This document shows positions 50,740-59,703 of a stretch of DNA of 61,263 bases, one piece after another. The position numbers and the translations under genes are program-made. Under the pieces are notes generated by a model. That model ran no database searches. It was not told the origin of the DNA and saw nothing but the letters and a program-made list of their open reading frames with translations. The DNA comes from Catenulispora rubra (GTDB lineage Bacteria > Actinomycetota > Actinomycetes > Streptomycetales > Catenulisporaceae): positions 1-61,263 of the forward strand of contig NZ_JAACYW010000034.1 in the NCBI RefSeq assembly GCF_015356825.1, read 5' to 3'. Position 1 is the first letter of the stretch; every line of letters starts with the position of its first letter.

Positions 50740-51576
50740 ATGAACGACCTGATGAAGCCCGGCGTCCGGCCCGAGGCCGGGACGGACCGCGCGACCCTGA
50801 TCCTGGCCCCGAACGCCGACCCGATGACCCTGGACGGCACCAACACCTGGCTGCTCGCCGAGCCCGGGGCGCGCCGCGCCGTGGTCGTCGACCCGGGGCC
50901 GCTGCACGAGGACCACCTCCAGCTGATCCTGGCCACCGCCGAGGAGCGCGAGCTGCGGATCGGGCTGATCCTGCTCACCCACGGCCACTTCGACCACTCC
51001 GAGGGCGCCCCGCGGCTGGCCGAGCTGACCGGCGCGCCGGTGCGCGCGCTGGACCCGCGGTTCCGGCTCGGGGACGAGGGGCTGGTCGGCGGCGACGTGG
51101 TGGATATGGACGGGCTGCACCTGTTCGTGGTCGCCACGCCCGGGCACAGCGCTGACAGCTTGTGCTTCGTCCTGCCCGACGATCGCGCGCTGCTGACCGG
51201 CGACACCATCCTGGGCCGGGGCACGACCGTGGTCGCGCATCCCGACGGCCGGCTGGGGGACTACCTCGACTCGCTGCGGCACCTGCGGGACCTGGCGGCC
51301 GCGCACGAGGTGGAGACCGTGCTGCCCGGGCACGGACCGGTGCCGGCCGACGCGCTGGGCGTCGTCGAGTTCTACCTCGAACACCGCCGGCAGCGGCTGG
51401 AGCAGGTGCGGGCGGCGCTGGCCGCAGGCGACGAGACCGCCGCCGACGTGGTGGCCCGGGTGTACGCGGACGTGGATCCGGCGGTCAAGTTCGCGGCCGA
51501 GATGTCGGTGCGGGCCCAGCTGGAATACCTCGGCGCCGGGGGACAGGACGGCGACGGACAGGCCAGCCGCGCATAG
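50740..51576 (+). CDS. Metallo-beta-lactamase fold hydrolase (LACTB2/RNase-like)
   Basis: A 278-residue MBL-fold protein orthologous by position to Rv3677c. Zinc motif LTHGHFDHSEGAP (HxHxDH), ATPGHSADS (His), LLTGDTILG (Asp) and LPGHGPV (His) complete the two-zinc site. Relatives cleave RNA or thioesters. ATG 50740 with a GGGGCGG sequence is chosen; ATGs at 50689 and 50705 lie in the tandem duplication and would give a non-conserved extension. Confidence 0.9.
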   Translation: MNDLMKPGVRPEAGTDRATLILAPNADPMTLDGTNTWLLAEPGARRAVVVDPGPLHEDHLQLILATAEERELRIGLILLTHGHFDHSEGAPRLAELTGAPVRALDPRFRLGDEGLVGGDVVDMDGLHLFVVATPGHSADSLCFVLPDDRALLTGDTILGRGTTVVAHPDGRLGDYLDSLRHLRDLAAAHEVETVLPGHGPVPADALGVVEFYLEHRRQRLEQVRAALAAGDETAADVVARVYADVDPAVKFAAEMSVRAQLEYLGAGGQDGDGQASRA

Positions 51577-51714
51577 GGCGGCGCGGATGGGACGGCTGCC
51601 CGTGCGGCTCGCACCGCACGGCAGCAGGCGTCAGCGGGCCCTGAGGACCCGCTCGACCACTGGTCGAACGCGCTCACCGGTCGTACGTCGGGTACGCCGG
51701 GTCGCGCGGGCGGG

Positions 51715-52116
51715 TCAGGCCCGGCCGAAGGAACCGGCCTCACTGCGCTGTCGGGGGATGGCGGCCTGGGTCGCGGCGGCGAACCGCGCGTCGACCTCCG
51801 CCGCGGTACTGAGGTCGCCCCCGGTGCGCTCGGCACCGCTGCGTTCGTAGTGCTCCTTGGCGGCCTCCAGGAACTGCCGCCAGGAGCGCACCTCGGGGCG
51901 CCGGCGCAGCAGCGCACGCCGCTCGCGCTCGGTCATCCCGCCCCACACTCCGTACTCGACGCGGTTGTCGAGCGCGTCGGCCAGGCACTCGGTGCGCACC
52001 GGGCACCCCGAGCACACGGTCTTCGCCCGGTTCTGAGCTGCTCCCTGCACGAACAGCTCATCCGGATCCATGCCGCGGCACGCCGCCACAACGGTCCAGT
52101 CCTCTACCCAGCTCAT
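51715..52116 (-). CDS. wblA: WhiB-family iron-sulfur regulator (WblA/WhiB4 type)
   Basis: A 133-residue WhiB protein. Four cluster Cys are VAACRG, then VCSGCPVRTEC, and the turn YGVWGGMTERERR is followed by a basic tail that contacts DNA. Position next to ponA2 marks it as WblA/WhiB4, a redox-sensitive regulator of development and antibiotic production in streptomycetes. ATG 52116 (MSWVEDW) is chosen; a longer frame to 52155 exists. Confidence 0.93.
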   Translation of the reverse strand: MSWVEDWTVVAACRGMDPDELFVQGAAQNRAKTVCSGCPVRTECLADALDNRVEYGVWGGMTERERRALLRRRPEVRSWRQFLEAAKEHYERSGAERTGGDLSTAAEVDARFAAATQAAIPRQRSEAGSFGRA

Positions 52117-52510
52117 CGCCGGTGCCGTCCTCTCGCAAAGATCGAGCTCCCCCAACGGCGGAGCCGACAGCGGCCCTTCCCCTCACCGACAGCCGTCCTC
52201 GGACCCGGACGCGCTGGTGATGGCCGGCCCGTCGGTCGGACCGAAACGCATCCGACCTGGTGGAAGGGTCGATCTCGGCAGCCAAACAGCACAATACGGA
52301 AGATCGGGAGGGCGCAACAGTCCCCGATGTACTCAATTCCTATGGTCCTTTGTGACTAGATCGCCGCAGATGCCGCACCCTCCCCACCTCACCACGCCGG
52401 CGGTGCCCCGCGCGGCGCTGAACAGCGGCGTCGGATCGAAGCGGGGCGCGTGCGCCCCGACCGCGCCACCCGGCCACCCCGGCCGAGGTTGACGTCGTAG
52501 TCTGTCCCCC
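52117..52510. promoter_or_regulatory. 394-bp divergent promoter region between wblA and ponA2
   Basis: No gene is supported here. Its length fits the long regulatory leader common before wblA genes. Short imperfect inverted repeats occur (for example around GGCCGGCCC near 52225), but no motif I can assign with confidence. Confidence 0.5.
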
Positions 52511-54745
52511 ATGGCTTCGCACCCGCCCCGGCCCTTCCGCGGCAGCGGTCCGCTGCGCGCCCTGTTCGGCCTGTTGATGATCAGTGCGCTGGCCGGCGTG
52601 CTGGTGGCCGGTATGGCACTGCCCTTCGTCGGCACCGCGGGGCTGGCCGCCAAGAGCGCCTCGGACCACTTCGAGGACATCCCGGACGACCTGAAGACCC
52701 CCGACCTGCCGCAGCGCTCGCAGATCCTGGCCGCCGACGGCTCGGTGATGGCGACCTTCTGGGGCGACTTCGGCAACCGGGTCATCGTGCCCTTCAGCGC
52801 CATCAGCCCGAACGTGTGGCAGGCGCTGGTGGCCACCGAGGACTCCCGCTTCTTCTCGCACGGCGGCATCGACATCAAGGGCACGCTGCGCGCGTTCGTC
52901 TCCGACCTCGGCGGGTCGAACCAGGGCGGCTCCTCGATCTCGCAGCAGTACGTGAAGAACGTCCTGGTGCTGGAGGCCGGCAACGACAAGGCCAAGTACG
53001 CCGACGCCACCGGCGACTCGATGGCCCGCAAGGTCCGCGAGCTGAAGTACGCGATCGCGGTCGAGCAGAAGTTCTCCAAAACCGAGATCCTCGAGCGCTA
53101 CCTGAACCTGGTGCCGTTCGCCGAGAACGTCTCGGGCATCGAGACCGCCGCCGACCGCTGGTTCGGCGTGCACGCCGGCCAGCTCACCGTGCCGCAGGCC
53201 GCGACCCTGATCGGGATGCTGAAGAACCCGGTCGCCTACGACCCGGCCAAGCACCCGCTGGCGGCCACCGACCGGCGCAACACCGTGCTGGACCGGATGG
53301 CCGACCCGACCGTGCACTACATCACGCCGGAGCAGGCCGCGGCCTTCAAGGCGCAGCCGCTGGGCCTGAAGCTCCAGCCCCAGCACTCCGGCTGCATCTA
53401 CGCGCCGGGCAGCACGGCGTTCTTCTGCGAGTACATCGAGCAGGAGATCCTCAACGACCCGATATACGGCAAGACCACGGCCGACCGCGCGGCCTTCTTC
53501 AACCGCGGCGGCCTGACCATCAAGACCACGATGGACCCGAAGATGGAGGCCGCCGCCCAGAAGTCGATCAACGACAACGTCCTGCCCACCGACATCCCGG
53601 GCGCGGCGATCGCGATGATCCAGCCCGGCACCGGCCAGATCAAGGCCATGGCGCAGAGCCGGAACATGGGCACCGGCGAGGGCCAGACCTACCTGAACCT
53701 GGCCGCCGACCCCTCGCACGGCGGCGGCAACGGGTACCAGGCGGGCTCGACCTTCAAGTCCTTCGTCGCGATGGCCGCGCTGGAGAAGGGCATGACCCCG
53801 GAGTTCGTCCAGGACCTGCCGTACCAGGTCGACGAGACCCAGAGCAAGTTCTCGACCTGCGACACCCCGGCCGGCTTCACCCAGGACCCGAAGTGGAAGC
53901 CGACCGACGAGACCCAGCAGGAAGCCGGTCCGCAGACCATGACCAGCGCGTTGTGGAACTCGGTCAACAACTACTTCGTCAAGATGGAGGAGCAGACCGG
54001 CATCTGTGAGCCGGCCCGGCTGGCCGCGGCCGCCGGCCTGACCATCGACAGCGACAACGGCGTCGGCAAGCGGCTGCAGCAGATCGGATCGTTCACCCTG
54101 GGCACCAACCAGGTGACGCCGATCGCGATGGCGAACGCCTACGCGACCTTCGCCGCACGCGGCATGTACTGCAAGCCGACGGCGATCTCCGCCATCACCG
54201 ACACCTCCGGCAAGCAGTACCCGGTCGCCACCCCCGACTGCCACCAGACCATCGACCCGTCGCTGACCGACCAGCTGACCGGGATGCTCCAGGGCGTGGT
54301 GGACAAGGGCACGGCGGCCAGTATCCGCACCTTCTACTCGGGCCCGGCGGCCGGCAAGACCGGCACCAACGACAGCCGCCTGATGACCTGGTTCGACGGC
54401 TACACCCCGAACCTGGCCGCCGCGGTCTGGGTCGGCGTGGTCTCGCCGAAGCCCAACGACAAGGGCCTGGTCAACGTGAAGATCCACGGCCAGTACTACG
54501 ACAAGGTCTGTGGCGGCTGCCTGGCCGCGCCGATCTGGGGCCAGGCCATGAACGGTGCCCTGGCCGGCACCACGCCGCCCGGCTTCTCGGTGCCCGAACT
54601 GCCCGGCGACATCCCGCCGCCCACGCAGCCGACGCCGCCGCCGGGTCAGCCCACCCCGCCGCCCGGCCAGGCCAACGGCGGCCAGAACGGCGGCGCCAAC
54701 GGTGGTACCGGCGGCTTCATCGGCGGGTTCATCGGCGGGCAATAG
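52511..54745 (+). CDS. ponA2: Bifunctional class A penicillin-binding protein (PonA2 type)
   Basis: A 744-residue peptidoglycan synthase: one N-terminal transmembrane helix (about 17-40), a GT51 glycosyltransferase domain (ATEDSRFFSHGGIDIKG, GGSSISQQYVKN) and a transpeptidase domain with STFK (Ser about 413), SVN (about 484) and KTG (about 616). The tail is Pro/Gly-rich; no PASTA domain is evident, unlike mycobacterial PonA2. ATG 52511. It ends in a strong hairpin. Confidence 0.95.
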   Translation: MASHPPRPFRGSGPLRALFGLLMISALAGVLVAGMALPFVGTAGLAAKSASDHFEDIPDDLKTPDLPQRSQILAADGSVMATFWGDFGNRVIVPFSAISPNVWQALVATEDSRFFSHGGIDIKGTLRAFVSDLGGSNQGGSSISQQYVKNVLVLEAGNDKAKYADATGDSMARKVRELKYAIAVEQKFSKTEILERYLNLVPFAENVSGIETAADRWFGVHAGQLTVPQAATLIGMLKNPVAYDPAKHPLAATDRRNTVLDRMADPTVHYITPEQAAAFKAQPLGLKLQPQHSGCIYAPGSTAFFCEYIEQEILNDPIYGKTTADRAAFFNRGGLTIKTTMDPKMEAAAQKSINDNVLPTDIPGAAIAMIQPGTGQIKAMAQSRNMGTGEGQTYLNLAADPSHGGGNGYQAGSTFKSFVAMAALEKGMTPEFVQDLPYQVDETQSKFSTCDTPAGFTQDPKWKPTDETQQEAGPQTMTSALWNSVNNYFVKMEEQTGICEPARLAAAAGLTIDSDNGVGKRLQQIGSFTLGTNQVTPIAMANAYATFAARGMYCKPTAISAITDTSGKQYPVATPDCHQTIDPSLTDQLTGMLQGVVDKGTAASIRTFYSGPAAGKTGTNDSRLMTWFDGYTPNLAAAVWVGVVSPKPNDKGLVNVKIHGQYYDKVCGGCLAAPIWGQAMNGALAGTTPPGFSVPELPGDIPPPTQPTPPPGQPTPPPGQANGGQNGGANGGTGGFIGGFIGGQ

Positions 54746-54774
54746 CTCGACGGGCAATAGCCGCGAAAGGATCA

Positions 54775-54812
54775 CGACGGGGCACGGAACCGAACGGTTC
54801 CGTGCCCCGTCG
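54775..54812 (+). terminator. Very long perfect hairpin after ponA2
   Basis: Perfect 18-base arms (54775-54792 and 54795-54812; GGGGCACGGAACCG pairs with CGGTTCCGTGCCCC) around AA. No T-run. It ends 7 bases before the ATG of the next gene. Confidence 0.75.
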
Positions 54813-54819
54813 AACGTTC

Positions 54820-55827
54820 ATGAAGTCTCCTCGATCGAAACTACGGAACACTCCGGGCTGGATCGGCGCGACTCTGGCAGCGGTGGCTGTCGTGTCCGGC
54901 GCTGCGGTGGGAGCACAGGCGTCGTCCTCCAGTCCGGCATCGCCGGCGGCCAGAGCGATCGTGCCCGCAGGATCGTCCTCAGCGAACGATCCGCACGAGG
55001 CGGCGGCCCGGCGCGAGGTCGTCCAGATGCTCGCGGCCTTCCAGCCCCCGCCGGGAGCGACCAAGGCCGCGAACCAGCCGGATCCGCTGCCGGTCGGCCT
55101 GGACCGGCCGCCGATGAGGTCGGCCGCGGAGTCCCAGGTCGCCGCCGTCGGCTGGTATGAGACCTCGCAGAGTCCGGATGACGTGTTGGCCTGGGTCACA
55201 GCGCATCCGCCGACCGGGGCGACCTTGTCGGGATCGGGATCGGGATCGGGGTCGGGGTCGGGATCGGGCGGCGGGTCCGGGCCCGGCTTCGTGACCTTCG
55301 CCTTCCCCGGGCGCACCAACTGGCTGATCGTGACGCCGCAGAGCGCGGCCGACGGCCGCACGGTCATCCGGCTCGACGCCTCCGACGTCTGGACGCCCTC
55401 GCGGCCTCCGGGCTCGATGCTCGGCTACACCGCGACGTCCGTGTCGGTGGTCACCCGGAACCCGATGAACCCGCAGTTCGCCCTGCCCGCCGACGAGACC
55501 GCCGGCCACACCAGCACCGATCCGGCCGTCGTCCACAAGGTCGTGGACCTGCTCAACGCCCTGCAGCCGCCGGTCCCGGGGACCAAGAACTGCGCGGCCG
55601 ACATGGGCGTCACGGTCCGGATCACGCTGCCGGGCCTGGCGGCGGTCGCCGCGCAGGCGGGCGGTTGCGGCGAGGTCGTGATCACCCCGCAGGGCGGCTC
55701 CCCGCAGTACTACGACGGCGCCGCCGATCTCATCCCCAAGGTCTACACGTTGTTCGGCATCACTTGGAGCCGATCAACAGGTCTCCCACCAGGTACTGAA
55801 AGGACCGAGGCAGCCGGGATCCGGTGA
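54820..55827 (+). CDS. Secreted protein of unknown function
   Basis: A 335-residue protein I do not recognise. The signal peptide MKSPRSKLRNTPGWIGATLA continues hydrophobic to an AQA cleavage site. The mature part has two similar halves, each with a short helical start (ARREVVQMLAAFQPPPGATK; VHKVVDLLNALQPPVPGTKN), joined by a (GS)n run of about 17 residues encoded by TCGGGA repeats (about 55228-55275). Two Cys are near the end. ATG 54820 has no ribosome site; GTG 54802 lies inside the hairpin. The 3' end overlaps the convergent SDR gene by 68 bp. Confidence 0.65.
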   Translation: MKSPRSKLRNTPGWIGATLAAVAVVSGAAVGAQASSSSPASPAARAIVPAGSSSANDPHEAAARREVVQMLAAFQPPPGATKAANQPDPLPVGLDRPPMRSAAESQVAAVGWYETSQSPDDVLAWVTAHPPTGATLSGSGSGSGSGSGSGGGSGPGFVTFAFPGRTNWLIVTPQSAADGRTVIRLDASDVWTPSRPPGSMLGYTATSVSVVTRNPMNPQFALPADETAGHTSTDPAVVHKVVDLLNALQPPVPGTKNCAADMGVTVRITLPGLAAVAAQAGGCGEVVITPQGGSPQYYDGAADLIPKVYTLFGITWSRSTGLPPGTERTEAAGIR

Positions 55828-56530
55828 CCGTCGCGAACGCCAGCACCCGGCTCGGGATGCACACCGGCTTGCCCGCCGCCACCGCCGCCAGCCCGCGCGC
55901 CACGATCGCCTCCGGCGACTGCCAGAACATCTTCGGCAGCCGGTTGTCGAACCCGTGGTCCGTGAGCGGCGTCGATGACGGGCCGGCCACCAGGGCCGTG
56001 ACGTGCACGCCCTTCCGGCGGGTCTCGCGGTGCAGGTTCTCGCTGAAGGTCAGCACGAACGCCTTGCTCGCGGCGTAGGTCGTCGCCCGGGGCGTCGGCG
56101 AGGTGGCGGCGAGCGAGGAGAGGTTGAGGATGCCGCCGTGGCCGGCCGCCGTCATCCGCGGCAGCGCGGCGTGGCTCAGCCGCATCAGCGCCATGACGTT
56201 CAGCGCGACCTTGTTGATCTCGCCCTCGGCCGGCAGCTTCACGAACTCGCCGGTCGTGCCCACCCCGGCGTTGTTCACCAGGAGGTCGACCGGCTTGTCG
56301 GTGTCCCGCAGGCGCTCTTCGACCACGGCCAGCCCGGCCGGATCGGTCAGGTCGGCGGGCAGGATCTCGGTCTCGGTGCCCAGTTCGGCGGCCAGCTTCT
56401 CCAGCACCTCGCCGCGCCGGGCAACTAGCACCAGCGCGACGCCGCGCGCGGACAGCTGCCGGGCGAACTGCTCGCCGAACCCGGACGACGCCCCGGTCAC
56501 CAGGGCTCTGGCATAGGTCTGCTTCATCAT
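55760..56530 (-). CDS. Short-chain dehydrogenase/reductase (SDR)
   Basis: A 256-residue classical SDR of the DltE/YqjQ type: cofactor motif GASSGFGEQFA, VNNAGVG, catalytic NLSSLAATSPTPRATTYAASKAF (Ser, Tyr, Lys) and NADP-type VARR after strand two. The C-terminal 40 residues are hydrophobic/basic and may sit at the membrane. ATG 56530 overlaps the upstream stop codon as TGATG, so the gene is translationally coupled to the 474-residue protein. Confidence 0.9.
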   Translation of the reverse strand: MMKQTYARALVTGASSGFGEQFARQLSARGVALVLVARRGEVLEKLAAELGTETEILPADLTDPAGLAVVEERLRDTDKPVDLLVNNAGVGTTGEFVKLPAEGEINKVALNVMALMRLSHAALPRMTAAGHGGILNLSSLAATSPTPRATTYAASKAFVLTFSENLHRETRRKGVHVTALVAGPSSTPLTDHGFDNRLPKMFWQSPEAIVARGLAAVAAGKPVCIPSRVLAFATVTGSRLPRSFQYLVGDLLIGSK

Positions 56531-57954
56531 CACACCGGCTGGTCGACGTTGTCGGTACGGAAGGCGATCGCGGCCCGGCCGGCCGGGTCGAACAGGTCCA
56601 GCAGGCCGGTCAGCGGTTCGTCGGGGACGTCGGGCGTCCACAGCTCCACGGCCATCTCGCCGTGGTAGAGCATCGGCCAGCGCACGTAGGAGCGGGAGTC
56701 GCCGGCGTCGTTGATGGCCTGCGAGCGCCGCACGGTCGCGGCGGCGACGTCGACCATCAGGTCGGTTCCGCAGCCGAAGCCGTAGGGGTAGGCGACGCGG
56801 TCCGGCGGGATGCTCTCGATCAGCGTCTCATCGGCCTCGTCGACACCGACGTGCGCGTGCAGGCCGCCGCGCACCGAGGGCACCTCGACAGTGCCGTTCG
56901 GGTCGGGGCGCCATATCCCGCCGGCGTCCTTGCTGACCCGGATCTTGGGAGCCGCGGCCATCAGCGCGCAGACTTCCCACGCCTCGACCGACGGGCCCTT
57001 CTGCCCGGCGCCGCCGACCTCGAGCAGCCGCAGCCGGCCGCCGTCGAGCTGGTGGTCCACCACCACGACGTCCTCGGGCCGCAGGTCCCGCTTGTCGACC
57101 TCGAAGCTGCCGGACGCGGTGACCACCAGCGCCTGCAGGTCCGGGTCGAAGACGAACATCATGCCCTCGCTGAACCCCTTGATGCCGAGGTAGCGCTGGT
57201 AGGCCGAGGCCATGGTGACCGAGACGTAGTCGGAGACGCGGTGCGGCGGGGGCAGCAGGCCCAGGCTGCCCATCCGGCGCCCGGCGGTGACCAGCACCTG
57301 CGGGGAGCGCGCGGCGTCGAAGGCCGAGGTCTGCACCGAGTCCGGTATCCGGTCCAGGCGCTCGTTGACCTCGGTGGCGCAGGCCGTGGCGACCAGCCGG
57401 TCGCGGATGTCCCGGACGATGTCCACGGTGACCGACGGGTGGCCGCCCTCCATGGTGCACAGGGTGGCCTCGCGGATCTCGCCGGTCTCCGGGTCCGGAT
57501 AGACGAAGAGCGTCTTCGGCGACCCGACTCGCGCCATCAGGACCCGGGCCAGCTGGACCACTTCCAGGTGCTTGGCCCCGGCCAGCGGCTCGTCGACCTC
57601 GAACACCCCGACCAGGTTCCGGACCCCGCCGCGCACGTCGCCGGTGCGCCGCAGACTCACCATCAGCGGCGGGTACTGCTCGGCGACCCGGTCCAGCAGC
57701 GTGCCGGGACCGGCCGGGACGGGTATGTGGACCAGCAGCACGTCCAGCTCGACGCGCTTGCCGGCGCCGGCCACCGAGGTGGGCCGGCCGACTTCGTGGC
57801 CCTGGTCGGCGAACGCTTTGCACAGGTCGTCGAGGAACGACTGCACCGCACCCTGCCCGGGGGCGACGGCGTCGACGCGGCAGACCCGCCACCAGGGCAG
57901 CGCGGTCAGGTCGAAGCGGTCCGCCCCGTGAGTGCCATACCAGGTATCGAGCAT
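56530..57954 (-). CDS. Conserved-looking cytosolic protein of unknown function
   Basis: A 474-residue protein I cannot assign. It has no signal peptide, membrane helix or known catalytic motif. Features: an N-terminal alpha/beta region with VHIPVPAGPGTL, a middle segment ENHADPxxx-free but rich in VRDIRDRLVATACATEVNERL, two Gly-rich turns and a C-terminal part with DRVAYPYGFGCGTDLMVDVAA. Third-position GC is high and the whole frame is open, so it is a real gene. ATG 57954. It is coupled to the SDR. Confidence 0.75.
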   Translation of the reverse strand: MLDTWYGTHGADRFDLTALPWWRVCRVDAVAPGQGAVQSFLDDLCKAFADQGHEVGRPTSVAGAGKRVELDVLLVHIPVPAGPGTLLDRVAEQYPPLMVSLRRTGDVRGGVRNLVGVFEVDEPLAGAKHLEVVQLARVLMARVGSPKTLFVYPDPETGEIREATLCTMEGGHPSVTVDIVRDIRDRLVATACATEVNERLDRIPDSVQTSAFDAARSPQVLVTAGRRMGSLGLLPPPHRVSDYVSVTMASAYQRYLGIKGFSEGMMFVFDPDLQALVVTASGSFEVDKRDLRPEDVVVVDHQLDGGRLRLLEVGGAGQKGPSVEAWEVCALMAAAPKIRVSKDAGGIWRPDPNGTVEVPSVRGGLHAHVGVDEADETLIESIPPDRVAYPYGFGCGTDLMVDVAAATVRRSQAINDAGDSRSYVRWPMLYHGEMAVELWTPDVPDEPLTGLLDLFDPAGRAAIAFRTDNVDQPV

Positions 57955-58062
57955 GGACCGTACGCTACCCGAGGGACGGGCATTACCCCATCTGGGTGAC
58001 GGACATTGATGGAGATCGGCGCCCTTTTCCGCACGGCTGAGCAAGGGCCTGAAAGCATGGGC

Positions 58063-59622
58063 CTAACCGACGGCCGCGCCGATCGCCAGGAAGCCACAGA
58101 TCATCACCAGCATCACGGCCAGGTACGGCAGGATGAACCGGATGTACTTGTCGTAGCCGACCTTGGCCAGTGTCAGGCCACCCATGATGACGGCGCTGGT
58201 CGGGACGAAGAGGTTCATGAAGCCGTTGGAGTTGCACCACGCGGTGACCACGAGCGACTTGGGCACGTTGGCGAAGGCGGCGAGCGGCGCCATGATCGGC
58301 ATCACCAGCGTGGCGTGCCCGGAGGTGGACGGGATCAGGAACGCCAGGGGTAGGTTCACGACGAACACCAGGACCGAGAACACCGCCGAGGTGGTGCCGT
58401 GGACCGCGCCCTCCAGCGCGTGCAGCACCGTGTCGGTGATCTTCGCGTTGTTCATGATCACCGTGATACCCCGGGCCAGCGCCACCACCAGCGCCGGCGA
58501 GATGAAGTCGGCGGCCCCGGAGATGATGGTGCCGGTCAGCTTGGCCTCGTTCATCCGCGCGATCACCCCGATCGCCACCCCGGCCAGCAGGAACATCGCA
58601 GCCAACTGCGGGAACGACCAGTCCAGCTGCCAGGAGTAGGCGGCTGCGTCGGACTTGCCGGTGATCACCGAGGCCCACGGGATGACCGAGAAGATCATCA
58701 GCGCGAAGGTCAGCCCGGTGGCGATCAGCGCCGACTTCTGCGTGCTGGTCAACGGCGGGGGCTCCTGCGCCGAACCGGCCGCGACCTCGTGATCGCCGGG
58801 CAGGAAACCGACGACCGAGTGTGCGGGATCGGTGCGCACGCGGGAGGCGTAGCGCAGGACGAAGGCGATGGTCACGGCGGTGAGCACGACGAGCATGAGG
58901 CCGCGCAGCACGATGCCGTCGCCGATGGAGATCCCGGCGGCCGAGGAGGCGACGCCGATGGCGAACGGGTTCATCGTCGAGCACAGCACGCCGATGCCGG
59001 AGCTGAGCAGGATCGCGGCGACCGCGACCATCCGGTCGTAGCCCAGGGCCAGCGACAGCGGCACGATCAGGCCGTAGAAGCCGAGCGTCTCCTCCGACCA
59101 GCCCTCGACCGAGCCCAGCAGCGCGAACACCGCCATGATCGCGGTGATCAGCAGCGCTCCGCGCTCGCGCAGGCGGTGCGCCAGCCGGCCGATGCCGGTG
59201 TCCAGAGCGCCGGTGGCGAACAGGACCGTGATGAAGGCGCCGATGGCCAGGACGAAGAAGAACACGCCGACGCTGCCGTAGAGGGAGCCGTCGTTCTCGG
59301 TGGAGACCTGGCCGGACTTCGCGTCCTGGATGCCGTAGAGGCCGTTGACCGGTGACATCGCCAGGTTGCTGACCCGGCCGCCGAAGGACAGGGGCGAGGA
59401 GATGCGGTGGTAGGTGCCCTGGACCGGGTTGCCGGCGTCGTTGCGCTGGTACTCGCCGCTGGGGATGAAGAAGGCGGCGATCCAGACCAGGATGGTGACG
59501 ATCGCCAGGACGGTCATGGCGCTGGGGAAGGAGCGCGTGCGCGCGCCGCCGGTGTTCTGGTCGCCCTGGTCACCCCGGTCGTTCTGGTCATCCCGCTCGT
59601 CCTGCTGGTGGTTGTCCGCCAT
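58063..59622 (-). CDS. YfcC-family (DcuC/ArsB-superfamily) transporter
   Basis: A 519-residue protein with about 12-13 hydrophobic helices and an acidic, Asp/Gln-rich N-terminus. Family segments are SVEGWSEETLGFYGLIVPL, MNPFAIGVASSAAGI, IPSTSGHATLVMPIMAPLA and WCNSNGFMNLFVPTSAVIMG. YfcC proteins are predicted basic amino-acid or dicarboxylate antiporters. ATG 59622 (MADNHQQDE) is used; the frame extending to 59967 overlaps the divergent hydrolase. Confidence 0.88.
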   Translation of the reverse strand: MADNHQQDERDDQNDRGDQGDQNTGGARTRSFPSAMTVLAIVTILVWIAAFFIPSGEYQRNDAGNPVQGTYHRISSPLSFGGRVSNLAMSPVNGLYGIQDAKSGQVSTENDGSLYGSVGVFFFVLAIGAFITVLFATGALDTGIGRLAHRLRERGALLITAIMAVFALLGSVEGWSEETLGFYGLIVPLSLALGYDRMVAVAAILLSSGIGVLCSTMNPFAIGVASSAAGISIGDGIVLRGLMLVVLTAVTIAFVLRYASRVRTDPAHSVVGFLPGDHEVAAGSAQEPPPLTSTQKSALIATGLTFALMIFSVIPWASVITGKSDAAAYSWQLDWSFPQLAAMFLLAGVAIGVIARMNEAKLTGTIISGAADFISPALVVALARGITVIMNNAKITDTVLHALEGAVHGTTSAVFSVLVFVVNLPLAFLIPSTSGHATLVMPIMAPLAAFANVPKSLVVTAWCNSNGFMNLFVPTSAVIMGGLTLAKVGYDKYIRFILPYLAVMLVMICGFLAIGAAVG

Positions 59623-59703
59623 GCACCGAATGTCACAGAAAGACCGCCCCGAATGGGTGAGGCTCGCAAGCCGGTGCGCTTTCCGGGTGGAACTTTGGAA
59701 CAC

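Noticed and set aside
52340..54775. 811-residue open frame antisense to ponA2
   Set aside because: It mirrors the real gene on the other strand, is Arg/Gly/Asp/His-rich without any domain, and arises from high third-position GC in ponA2.
55228..55275. TCGGGA hexanucleotide run as a phase-variable switch
   Set aside because: The unit is a multiple of three, so slippage would only lengthen a Gly-Ser linker, not change frame.
59623..59703. TGTCACA at 59634 as an ECF41 promoter for the CocE gene
   Set aside because: The sequence 16 bases downstream is TGGG, not CGTC or GGTC.
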